From NCBI GenBank assembly GCA_051876355.1, contig JBJEHU010000005.1, forward strand, positions 1 to 18,755: a DNA stretch of 18,755 nt, given 5' to 3'. The notes beneath the pieces were generated by a model. It made no database searches. It worked only from the letters and a program-made list of their open reading frames with translations, and had not been told where the DNA came from. The position numbers and the translations under genes are program-made. Positions 12,845 to 18,755 of the stretch are shown piece after piece. The stretch comes from Olsenella_L sp051876355 (GTDB lineage Bacteria; Actinomycetota; Coriobacteriia; Coriobacteriales; Atopobiaceae). Numbering within the stretch: position 1 is the stretch's first letter; each line of letters begins with the position of its first letter.

Positions 12845-14602
12845 ATGACTTCCGCATCGAACAACAAGAGGACGTCCAAGAAGGGCGCCCCATCCCCCGC
12901 TTTTGCCGCACTCGGCCTCAATGATCAGATTCTCGCTGCCGTCTCCGACCTCGGCTACACCGAACCGAGCCCCGTCCAGGCAGCCGCCATCCCTGAAGTG
13001 CTCGCCGGCCACGATGTCGTGGCAGCAGCCCAGACCGGCACCGGCAAGACCTGTGCTTTCCTCCTTCCCGCCATGCAGCTTCTGGGACATGCCCAGCGCG
13101 GACATGGCCCCCTGATGCTCGTCCTCACGCCGACGCGCGAGCTCGCCCAGCAGATCGAGACCGCAGCATCCCAGATTGCAAAGAGGACCCATCACATCTG
13201 CGCGTCTGTCGTGGGCGGCGTGTCCTATGAGCCACAGAAGCGCGCCCTTGCCGCCGGCACCGATATCCTCATCGCCACGCCCGGACGCCTCATGGACCTC
13301 ATGAAGCAGGATGCGTGCCACCTCGGCGAGGTCCAGATGCTCGTCCTCGACGAGGCTGACCGCATGCTCGATATGGGCTTCCTCCCGGATGTGAAGACGA
13401 TCGTCGCCGACATGCCGGAAGAGCGCCAGACGCTTCTCTTCAGCGCGACGCTCGACGAGTCCGTCCTCTCCCACACGAGCACGCTTGTGCACGATCCAGT
13501 CTCCATCGAGATTGCCCACAAGGGCACGGCCGCAAAGACGGTCGAGCAGTATGCCCTCGCTGTGAGCCATGAGGCAAAGACGCAGGTCCTCATCGATATC
13601 CTGAAGAAGCGCGGCCAGGAGCGCGTCATCGTCTTCTGCAACGGCAAGCACCGCGCCGACACGCTCTGCAAGAAGCTCAGGAAGGCCGGCATCTCCTGCC
13701 TTCCGATCCACGGCGACCGCAGCCAGAACCAGCGCCAGCGCGCGCTTTCACACTTCGCTGACGGGATGGTCGATGTGCTCGTCGCCACGGACGTCCTTGC
13801 CCGCGGCATCGACGTCTCCGATGTCTCCTACGTGATCAACTTCGATGTCCCCCACGACGATATCGAGAACTACATCCACCGCATCGGCCGCACGGGACGT
13901 GCCGGCGAAGAGGGCTGGGCACTCTCCCTCGTCGAGCCGGACGACTACCTGTACCTGCGCGATGCCGAGCAGCTGATGGATGCTGTCATCCCCGACTACC
14001 CCGACACGGATGGCCTCGACCTCGGCGAGAACCCGGGCTTCCTCGATCCTGAGCGCGACCCGCAGGAAAAGCTCATGCCGAAGAAGATCCGCCGCCGTCT
14101 CGAGCGCCAGCATGCCCAGGCACGCCGTGCCGAGTCGAAGCGCGCGCAGTCCGAGCGCTGCGAGGACGAAGAGGCAGCACTCGCCGAAAGCACGGGAGAC
14201 GCCCCTGAGCACGAGGCCAAGCATGTTGCCGCCAGGAAGCCGAAGAAGGCAGAGCATGCGGCAAAGCCGGCCCATGCCCGCCACGAGCGCGCAAAGGGCC
14301 CCTCTTCTGACGAGCGCCGTTCCAAGAGCCAGCGCACAGAGCAGAAGAAGGACCAGAAGCGCGACCAGAAGACCCGCGAACGCCGTCCGAAGAACGCGAA
14401 CGCCTCTGCCAAGCGCCAGAAGCCGCGCCAGAAGAAGCGCACCGACGAGGACAGGGCCTACGATGGCTCGCCGAAGTCCTTCGGCATGCGCAAGCTCGGC
14501 AAGCGTGGCCTCGATGCCGCCAAGCCGAAGAAGAAGCATACCCGCCACCCCGGCGACCATGGCGGAGCACGTGCGAAGGCAAAGGCCAAGCAGCACGCCT
14601 AG
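12845..14602 (+). CDS. DEAD-box ATP-dependent RNA helicase with long basic C-terminal tail
   Basis: This 585-residue RNA helicase probably acts in ribosome assembly or RNA turnover. The ordered motifs are: Q motif GYTEPSPVQ (37-45), motif I AQTGTGKT (62-69), PTRELAQQ (96-103), TPGRL (145-149), DEAD as VLDEAD (167-172), SAT (200-202), VIVFCN (261-266), ATDVLARGID (314-323) and HRIGRTGRAG (345-354). The core ends near residue 385. A tail from about 411 to 585 is Lys/Arg/Glu/Ala/Gln-rich and low in complexity, with repeated short KK, RR and QK runs, likely disordered and RNA-binding. I chose the ATG at 12845 because GGAG lies five bases upstream; an in-frame GTG at 12821 is possible but less likely. 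The core resembles RhlE/CsdA-type enzymes. Known family tails of this sort tether the helicase to structured RNA. Confidence 0.95.
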   Translation: MTSASNNKRTSKKGAPSPAFAALGLNDQILAAVSDLGYTEPSPVQAAAIPEVLAGHDVVAAAQTGTGKTCAFLLPAMQLLGHAQRGHGPLMLVLTPTRELAQQIETAASQIAKRTHHICASVVGGVSYEPQKRALAAGTDILIATPGRLMDLMKQDACHLGEVQMLVLDEADRMLDMGFLPDVKTIVADMPEERQTLLFSATLDESVLSHTSTLVHDPVSIEIAHKGTAAKTVEQYALAVSHEAKTQVLIDILKKRGQERVIVFCNGKHRADTLCKKLRKAGISCLPIHGDRSQNQRQRALSHFADGMVDVLVATDVLARGIDVSDVSYVINFDVPHDDIENYIHRIGRTGRAGEEGWALSLVEPDDYLYLRDAEQLMDAVIPDYPDTDGLDLGENPGFLDPERDPQEKLMPKKIRRRLERQHAQARRAESKRAQSERCEDEEAALAESTGDAPEHEAKHVAARKPKKAEHAAKPAHARHERAKGPSSDERRSKSQRTEQKKDQKRDQKTRERRPKNANASAKRQKPRQKKRTDEDRAYDGSPKSFGMRKLGKRGLDAAKPKKKHTRHPGDHGGARAKAKAKQHA

Positions 14603-14625
14603 GCAAGAAAGCATGCATCCATAGC

Positions 14626-14658
14626 AGGAGCGCCGCATCCATCCGGGTGCGGCGCTCC
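14626..14658. terminator. Bidirectional terminator between helicase and dCMP deaminase genes
   Basis: AGGAGCGCCGCA (14626-14637) and TGCGGCGCTCCT (14648-14658) form a 12-bp perfect stem with a 10-nt loop. On the + strand CTTCTTATG follows, a T-rich end. It lies 24 bases after the helicase stop and 20 bases beyond the stop of the opposite gene, so it probably serves both. Confidence 0.8.
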
Positions 14659-14678
14659 TCTTCTTATGTGCCGGATCG

Positions 14679-15149
14679 CTACTCTGTGACTGCTACCTGG
14701 CGGTACTTGATGCCGCAGGAATCGAGCACGCGGCAGCTGATCTGGTTGTCGATCGTGCCTTCATACTTGTTGTCGAGGTAGACGACCTCGCCGATGCCTG
14801 CCTGTGCCAGGAGCTTTGCGCACTCGTGGCAGGGAAAGAGCGTGACGTAGACCGTGGCGCCCTGCATGTCCTTGAGGCTGCCCCGGAAGTTCAGAATCGC
14901 GTTTGCCTCGGCGTGCACGACATAGCTGTGCTTGTCGTTCAGGGGATCGTCGGAAGAGCCCCACGGGAAATCGTCGTCGTTGATGGCAGAGGGGGTGCCA
15001 TTGTAGCCGACGCTCAGGATGCGGTGGTTCGTGTCGGCAATGCAGGCACCGACCTGGGTATTCGGGTCCTTGCTGCGGAGCTTTGCCGCGATTGCGACCC
15101 TCATGAAGAACTCGTCCCAGGAGATGACATCCCTGCGCTTGTCTGGCAT
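14679..15149 (-). CDS. Deoxycytidylate (dCMP) deaminase
   Basis: This 156-residue zinc enzyme deaminates dCMP to dUMP, feeding thymidylate synthesis. The zinc site is visible: H79 and the proton-shuttling E81 in VVHAEANAIL, and C107/C110 in FPCHECAKLL. Upstream sequence SKDPNTQVGACI (26-37) and VGYNGTPSAINDDDFPW (47-63) are typical of dCMP deaminases. The length fits (about 150-160). I chose the ATG at 15149, where similarity begins (WDEFFMRVAIAAKLRS), with GAGAGGGG upstream. The frame is open 40 codons further but that part lies in the AT-rich intergenic stretch. It is convergent with the helicase and divergent from eno. Competence-type ComEB proteins belong to the same family. Confidence 0.93.
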   Translation of the reverse strand: MPDKRRDVISWDEFFMRVAIAAKLRSKDPNTQVGACIADTNHRILSVGYNGTPSAINDDDFPWGSSDDPLNDKHSYVVHAEANAILNFRGSLKDMQGATVYVTLFPCHECAKLLAQAGIGEVVYLDNKYEGTIDNQISCRVLDSCGIKYRQVAVTE

Positions 15150-15505
15150 GGCCGGCCCCTCTCTCACGCCTGCTTTTCCTATAGGGGAAACTGTGGCGCT
15201 TGAGACCTGTTTTCGCAAGGGATAGAGGGACACTTCCACAAAACGATGCTCCAAGATGCTCTTTTGCAATGCTTTTGTAAATGCTACTAATTTTGTAGGA
15301 ATTAGTGACTGAACGGAGTCCTGAGGGGTAAGGTAGAGGTCGTACAGGAAAGGTTCCCCTGCAGGACGCCATGAGTCCTCCCCATGGAATGAAGATTGTT
15401 AGTATTGTCAAACTTATCTGCCCAGCTCCTTCCCCATCAGCTAGGGTAGAGGAAACAGTTTCCCGTTTCTAACTTAACGGGATGCAGAAGAAAGGATGGT
15501 CCGCT
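15150..15505. promoter_or_regulatory. AT-rich repeat-containing region between dCMP deaminase and enolase
   Basis: This is 356 bp with no gene, visibly lower in GC than the flanks, serving two divergent genes. It contains: four ATGCT units at 15246, 15256, 15269 and 15281; the inverted repeat ACTAATT (15286-15292) and AATTAGT (15300-15306); a hairpin pairing GTCCTGAGGGG (15318-15328) with CCCCTGCAGGAC (15356-15367), one bulge; a competing AGGAC/GTCCT hairpin (15363-15379); a possible extended -10 for eno (TGT-TAGTAT, 15397-15405); and the palindrome GGAAACAGTTTCC (15451-15463). I see no recognised riboswitch class. Promoter assignments are tentative. Confidence 0.6.
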
Positions 15506-16795
15506 ATGAGCAAGATTGCCAGCGTCTACGGTCGCGAGGTCCTCGACTCCCGCGCCAACCCGACCGTCGAGGTCGAAGTCACCCTCGAGGACGGCTCCTT
15601 CGGCCGTGCCATCGTCCCGTCCGGCGCCTCCACCGGCGAGTTCGAGGCTGTCGAGCTCCGCGACGGCGACAAGGACCGCTACCAGGGCAAGGGCGTCCAG
15701 AAGGCTGTCGGCCATGTGAACAACGAGATCGCGAAGCTCCTCGTCGGCCGCGAGGCCACAGACCAGCGCGGTGCCGACTTCGCGATGATCGAGGCTGACG
15801 GCACCCCGAACAAGGGCAACTTCGGCGCCAATGCAATCCTCGGCGCTTCCCTTGCCATCGCCCGTGCAGCAGCTGTCTCCGCACACGAGCCGCTCTACGC
15901 CTATCTCGGCGGCGCCAACGCACATACTCTGCCGGTGCCGATGATGAACGTACTCAACGGCGGCGTGCACGCCGACAACAATGTCGACTTCCAGGAGTTC
16001 ATGATCATGCCGGTCGGCGCCCCCGACTTCAAGACGGCGCTGCGCTGGTCGAGCCAGGTCTACCACACGCTCAAGGACGTCCTGAAGTCCTCCGGCCTCT
16101 CTACAGGCGTCGGCGACGAGGGCGGCTTCGCTCCTGACCTCAAGACGAATGCCGAGCCCTTCGAGTACCTGATGCAGGCTGTCGAGAAGGCAGGCTTCAA
16201 GCCGGGCCAGGACTTCATGTTCGCAATGGACCCTGCCACCTCCGAGCTCTACAACAAGGAGACCGGCCTCTACGAGCTCAAGGGCGAGGGCAGAACGCTC
16301 TCCTCTGATGAAATGGTCGACTACTGGGAGAAGCTCGTTGCCACCTACCCAATCATCTCCATCGAGGACGGCCTTGCTGAGGAGGACTGGGACGGCTGGA
16401 AGAAGCTGACCGAGCGCCTCGGCAAGAAGGTCCAGCTCGTCGGCGACGACCTCTTCGTCACGAACACGAAGCGCCTCAAGAAGGGCATCGAGCTCGGCGC
16501 TGCCAACGCTATCCTCATCAAGGTGAACCAGATCGGTTCGCTCACCGAGACCCTCGAGGCCATCGAGATGGCAAAGAAGGCAGGATACGCTGCCGTCGTC
16601 TCCCACCGCTCCGGCGAGACCGAGGATACGACGATTGCAGACCTCGCCGTCGCCACGAACGCAGGCCAGATCAAGACGGGAGCGCCGGCGCGCACCGACC
16701 GTGTCGCGAAGTACAACCAGCTTCTCCGCATCGAGGACAGGCTCGGCTCTTCCGCAGAGTTCCTCGGCAGGAGCGCCTTCTACAACATCGCCTAG
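15506..16795 (+). CDS. eno: Enolase (phosphopyruvate hydratase)
   Basis: This 429-residue glycolytic enzyme dehydrates 2-phosphoglycerate to phosphoenolpyruvate and is an octamer or dimer in known bacteria. Its PEP product is also the phosphate donor for the PTS encoded nearby. Active-site residues are visible: E205 in GVGDEGGFAP, K339 in ILIKVNQIGS, and the Mg ligands D242 (MDPATS), E287 (SIEDGLAEEDW) and D314 (VGDDLFVTN). The signature VVSHRSGETEDTTIADLAVATN is intact. SD sequence AAAGGA lies 9 bases before the ATG at 15506. An ATG eight codons earlier has no ribosome site and is rejected. It is monocistronic, followed by a strong terminator. Codon choice is extremely biased to C/G third positions, as expected of a highly expressed gene. 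Confidence 0.99.
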   Translation: MSKIASVYGREVLDSRANPTVEVEVTLEDGSFGRAIVPSGASTGEFEAVELRDGDKDRYQGKGVQKAVGHVNNEIAKLLVGREATDQRGADFAMIEADGTPNKGNFGANAILGASLAIARAAAVSAHEPLYAYLGGANAHTLPVPMMNVLNGGVHADNNVDFQEFMIMPVGAPDFKTALRWSSQVYHTLKDVLKSSGLSTGVGDEGGFAPDLKTNAEPFEYLMQAVEKAGFKPGQDFMFAMDPATSELYNKETGLYELKGEGRTLSSDEMVDYWEKLVATYPIISIEDGLAEEDWDGWKKLTERLGKKVQLVGDDLFVTNTKRLKKGIELGAANAILIKVNQIGSLTETLEAIEMAKKAGYAAVVSHRSGETEDTTIADLAVATNAGQIKTGAPARTDRVAKYNQLLRIEDRLGSSAEFLGRSAFYNIA

Positions 16796-16822
16796 TCGCA
16801 AACAGCTGAAAGATGCTGCCAG

Positions 16823-16848
16823 AGGGCCGGTGCGCGGACACCGGCCCT
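16823..16848 (+). terminator. Terminator after eno
   Basis: AGGGCCGGTG (16823-16832) and CACCGGCCCT (16839-16848) form a perfect 10-bp stem with a CGCGGA loop, followed by TTGTCTTG. It is 28 bases after the eno stop codon. The region to the next gene end (16890) holds nothing else. Confidence 0.8.
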
Positions 16849-16889
16849 TGTCTTGTGCAGGCGTCGCAGCAGCTGCCTGTTCCTGCTGC

Positions 16890-17711
16890 CTAGATGTCCC
16901 AGAGCCTCTCCACCGCTTCTGCAATCCCGTCATGGTCGTTGTCGGCCACGATGAGATCGGCGATGTCCTTCACTTCAGGGATAGCGTTGCCCATTGCGAT
17001 GGCACATCCTGCCACACGGAGCGCTTCGAGGTCGTTTCCCCCATCGCCTGCGACTGCCATATCCGAAAGCGGGATGCCGAGCTCGCGGGAAAGGGCCTTC
17101 AGGCCCTCTGCCTTGCTGATGCCTTCCGGCGAGCATTCGAGCGAGGTCTCCTCCGCATCTGCAAGGCAGAGATCCAGCCCTTCTATCCGCTTCCTCGTGC
17201 GGGCACGCGAAGCCACGTCCCTATGGTAGACAAGCACCTTCGTGATATTCGCAGGATGGGCCTCGATATAGGAGACGAGATCATCCTCGAAATGGTAGAT
17301 GCTAAGGTACATGCTCTGATAGATGCCCATATGGAAGACATCCATGTGGGCCGCATCCTCTTCGCGGCAGAGGCAGACATCCGGATAGAACACCACGGCC
17401 ATAGCGTGCTCTGCCTTCGCAGCCTCCACGATCTGCGTGGCAGCAGAAGCATCGATTGCATGTGCATCGAGGATCTTTCCGCACCCGAAGTCATAGGTCA
17501 GGGCTCCCGACGCCAGGACGCCGTAGCGGATGGGGCCGGCGGCGCCCCCGAGGGACCAGCGTGCCTCGAGCGCATTCCTTCCCGTGCAGAGCGCCAGAGC
17601 CACGCCTCTGTCTGCCAGACGGCGAAGCGCCGCCCAGGTCATATCCGACACGGTCTTCTCCGATGTCAGGAGCGTCCCATCCATATCGAGCGCAAGCAGA
17701 CGAAGTTCCAC
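16890..17711 (-). CDS. Cof-type HAD-IIB sugar-phosphate phosphatase
   Basis: This is a 273-residue haloacid-dehalogenase-superfamily phosphatase of the Cof/IIB class, usually acting on phosphosugars or cofactor phosphates. The four HAD motifs are present: DMDGTLL near residue 8 (nucleophile and acid Asp), LCTGR (motif II), K in GISKAEGLK (motif III), and GDGGNDLEAL (motif IV, metal). The cap domain lies between motifs II and III. I chose a GTG start at 17711: the DMDGT motif is then near residue 8 as in family members, AAGGGG lies five bases upstream, and no better ATG exists. The frame stays open 66 codons further, but those read through the 191-bp divergent spacer with ferritin. Substrate unknown; a stress or sugar-phosphate detoxification role is a guess. 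Confidence 0.9.
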   Translation of the reverse strand: MELRLLALDMDGTLLTSEKTVSDMTWAALRRLADRGVALALCTGRNALEARWSLGGAAGPIRYGVLASGALTYDFGCGKILDAHAIDASAATQIVEAAKAEHAMAVVFYPDVCLCREEDAAHMDVFHMGIYQSMYLSIYHFEDDLVSYIEAHPANITKVLVYHRDVASRARTRKRIEGLDLCLADAEETSLECSPEGISKAEGLKALSRELGIPLSDMAVAGDGGNDLEALRVAGCAIAMGNAIPEVKDIADLIVADNDHDGIAEAVERLWDI

Positions 17712-17902
17712 GGATTCCCCTTCCAGACGGTTCCAGAAGCATCGTAGCAGTCTCTGCTGCAGAAGGCTGCCAGCACTGCGACAGGATGCGGAAGCATGGC
17801 ATTTGGGTGCAGCTTCCTCCATTCGGCCGCATGCGCGCACGCAGCCGCCATTTGCGGGTACAACCACAAGTGCTGTGCAGGTTCCAAGAGAGAGGTTTGA
17901 CC

Positions 17903-18418
17903 ATGGCACTGAACGAGAAGGTTGCAGACATCCTGGACAAGCAGATCAACAAGGAGCTCTACTCCGCCTATCTGTATCTGACCTTTGCTGACTACTACGA
18001 GGGCAGGAACCTCAAGGGCTATGCAAACTGGTACATGATCCAGGTCCAGGAGGAGGTTGCCCACGCAAAGATCCTGCGCCGCTACCTTCTGGACAACGAC
18101 GCGAAGGTCACGCTCGAGGCTATCGACAAGCCGACGAACGAGTATGCGAATGACCTCGAGCCGATGGAGGCAGGCCTCAAGCACGAGGAGTACATCACGT
18201 CCTGCATCAACGAGTGCTATGCCGCAGCCTATGAGATCCACGACTTCAGGACCATGCAGATGCTCGACTGGTTCGTGAAGGAGCAGGGCGAGGAGGAGAC
18301 GAACGCCCGCGACATGATCAGCGACTACAAGCTCTTTGCCGGCACGCCGCAGGGCCTCTACAACCTCGACCAGAAGTATCTGGCCCGCACGTTCGTGGCA
18401 CCGACGATGCCGATGTAG
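17903..18418 (+). CDS. ftn: Ferritin (iron storage)
   Basis: This is a 171-residue ferritin that oxidises Fe(II) and stores it as a ferric mineral inside a 24-subunit shell, so it guards an anaerobe against iron-driven oxidation and iron starvation. Ferroxidase-centre residues align with bacterial FtnA after a one-residue offset: E18, E51, H54, E95, Q128, E131. Motifs NKELYSAYLYL, QVQEEVAHAKIL and WFVKEQGEEET are typical of non-haem bacterial ferritins, and no haem-binding Met of the bacterioferritin type is evident. I chose the ATG at 17903 with GAGAGG seven bases upstream; the longer open frame leftward has no similarity. The 191-bp spacer to the divergent HAD gene contains a possible -10 (GGGTACAAC) but no obvious Fur box. 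It is followed by a textbook terminator. Confidence 0.97.
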   Translation: MALNEKVADILDKQINKELYSAYLYLTFADYYEGRNLKGYANWYMIQVQEEVAHAKILRRYLLDNDAKVTLEAIDKPTNEYANDLEPMEAGLKHEEYITSCINECYAAAYEIHDFRTMQMLDWFVKEQGEEETNARDMISDYKLFAGTPQGLYNLDQKYLARTFVAPTMPM

Positions 18419-18443
18419 GAAAGATTGAAAGACCTGGCTTTGA

Positions 18444-18472
18444 GGGAGGGCCCCATGGGTCCTCCCTTTTTT
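18444..18472 (+). terminator. Rho-independent terminator after ferritin
   Basis: GGGAGGGCCC (18444-18453) pairs with GGGTCCTCCC (18457-18466), 10 bp with one wobble and a 3-nt loop, then six Ts (18467-18472). This is the clearest terminator in the window. It also marks the convergent border with the next gene. Confidence 0.93.
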
Positions 18473-18485
18473 CAGGGCAAGAGGC

Positions 18486-18755
18486 CTACTTCCCGCTTCC
18501 TTCCGGCTCCTCGAAGAGAAGGTCGAGCCGCGACTTCCCTTCTCCCGATGCCTGCAAGAGCGTCCCGCCATAGCGCCTCACCAGCACCTCGATGGCCTCA
18601 TCAGAAAATGCAGCCCTTCCCCAGAGCTCCACATGCACCGAGACGGTTCCCATGGCCCTGCGGCACACAACCGATATCGAACGGCGCTTCGCGTCCCCGA
18701 CAGCAGTCGAGGCTGCTATCGCCTCATCGAGCACGGCCCCCATGAGGGCATAGAG
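18486..18755 (-). CDS. C-terminal part of a GHKL-type sensor histidine kinase, partial and degenerate
   Basis: Only the last 89 residues are in the window; the 5' part lies beyond 18755. The sequence begins LYALMGAVLDEAIAAS, the position of the N-box helix in AgrC-like GHKL kinases (usually of the form NLLDNAIEA). It then has RRSISVVCRRAMGTVSVHVE, a beta-strand pair of the ATPase fold, and ends with EAIEVLVRRYGGTLLQASGEGKSRLDLLFEE, which matches the end of the GHKL domain (VEKYGGTL, then RLDILF). The key N-box Asn is not seen. The G-box glycines and ATP lid between the HVE strand and the last helix are shortened to a few residues (LWGRAAFSD). It may therefore bind ATP poorly or be a pseudokinase. 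The assignment is from pattern recognition on a fragment. Confidence 0.65.
   Translation of the reverse strand, partial: LYALMGAVLDEAIAASTAVGDAKRRSISVVCRRAMGTVSVHVELWGRAAFSDEAIEVLVRRYGGTLLQASGEGKSRLDLLFEEPEGSGK

Noticed and set aside
11729..13711. 660-codon open frame on the - strand across aldolase and helicase
   Set aside because: It spans two clear + strand genes and the terminator between them, so it is a compositional shadow.
15246..15285. ATGCT repeats as a CRISPR array or replication origin
   Set aside because: Units are only 5 bp with spacings of 10-13 bp, no cas genes, no DnaA-box cluster and no dnaA/dnaN neighbours.
15437..16933. 498-codon - strand frame opposite enolase
   Set aside because: Enolase is unambiguous and strongly codon-biased; the reverse frame stays open for that reason.
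17712..17909. N-terminal extension of the HAD phosphatase through the ferritin spacer
   Set aside because: The DMDGT motif belongs near residue 8; the extension is Cys/Arg-rich, unlike the family, and would cover the ferritin promoter.

Overview
This window is about 18.8 kb of GC-rich bacterial chromosome. It carries tightly packed housekeeping genes around one carbohydrate-utilisation cluster. The style points to a high-GC Gram-positive of the Coriobacteriia (Olsenella/Atopobium-like): strong GC3 bias that produces long antisense shadow ORFs, AGGAGG-type ribosome binding sites, a bacterial Elp3, and an anaerobe-type mannose-family PTS. That placement is an inference and was not tested. I saw no rRNA, tRNA, insertion sequence, prophage gene or CRISPR array.

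Left flank (1-4085): a small membrane protein, an Elp3-family tRNA-modifying radical SAM/acetyltransferase on the + strand, and proA (proline synthesis) on the - strand. The elp3-proA convergent gap holds several hairpins and a possible short structured transcript.

Centre (4086-12637): a sugar cluster arranged around a 396-bp divergent control region. Leftward (- strand) run PTS IIA, IIB, IIC and IID, then a GntR/UTRA regulator, an AgaS-like SIS-domain isomerase/deaminase and an amino-sugar-6-phosphate deacetylase. Rightward (+ strand) run a PfkB-family phosphosugar kinase and a class II ketose-bisphosphate aldolase. Read together they form a complete route: amino sugar imported and phosphorylated by the PTS; N-acetylhexosamine-6-P deacetylated; hexosamine-6-P deaminated and isomerised by AgaS; ketohexose-6-P phosphorylated by PfkB; bisphosphate cleaved to triose phosphates. 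AgaS together with a kinase and aldolase, and no nagB, favours N-acetylgalactosamine/galactosamine through tagatose-6-P over N-acetylglucosamine. The control region carries an exact match to the LacI-family/CcpA cre pattern just upstream of the kinase gene.

Right flank (12845-18755): a DEAD-box RNA helicase with a long basic tail; a dCMP deaminase convergent with it; an unusually AT-rich, repeat-containing 356-bp gap; enolase; a Cof-type HAD phosphatase divergent from a ferritin; and, cut by the window edge, the C-terminus of a GHKL-type sensor kinase whose ATP-binding motifs look eroded. Convincing rho-independent terminators follow the aldolase, helicase, enolase and ferritin genes.

The least routine items are: the roughly 80-residue Thr/Asp/Gly-rich insert in PTS IID; the cre-like operator with no LacI-family gene in view; the AT-rich ATGCT-repeat region between the dCMP deaminase and enolase; the apparently leaderless elp3; and the degenerate GHKL domain. 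I found no clear defence system or other wholly new gene system here.
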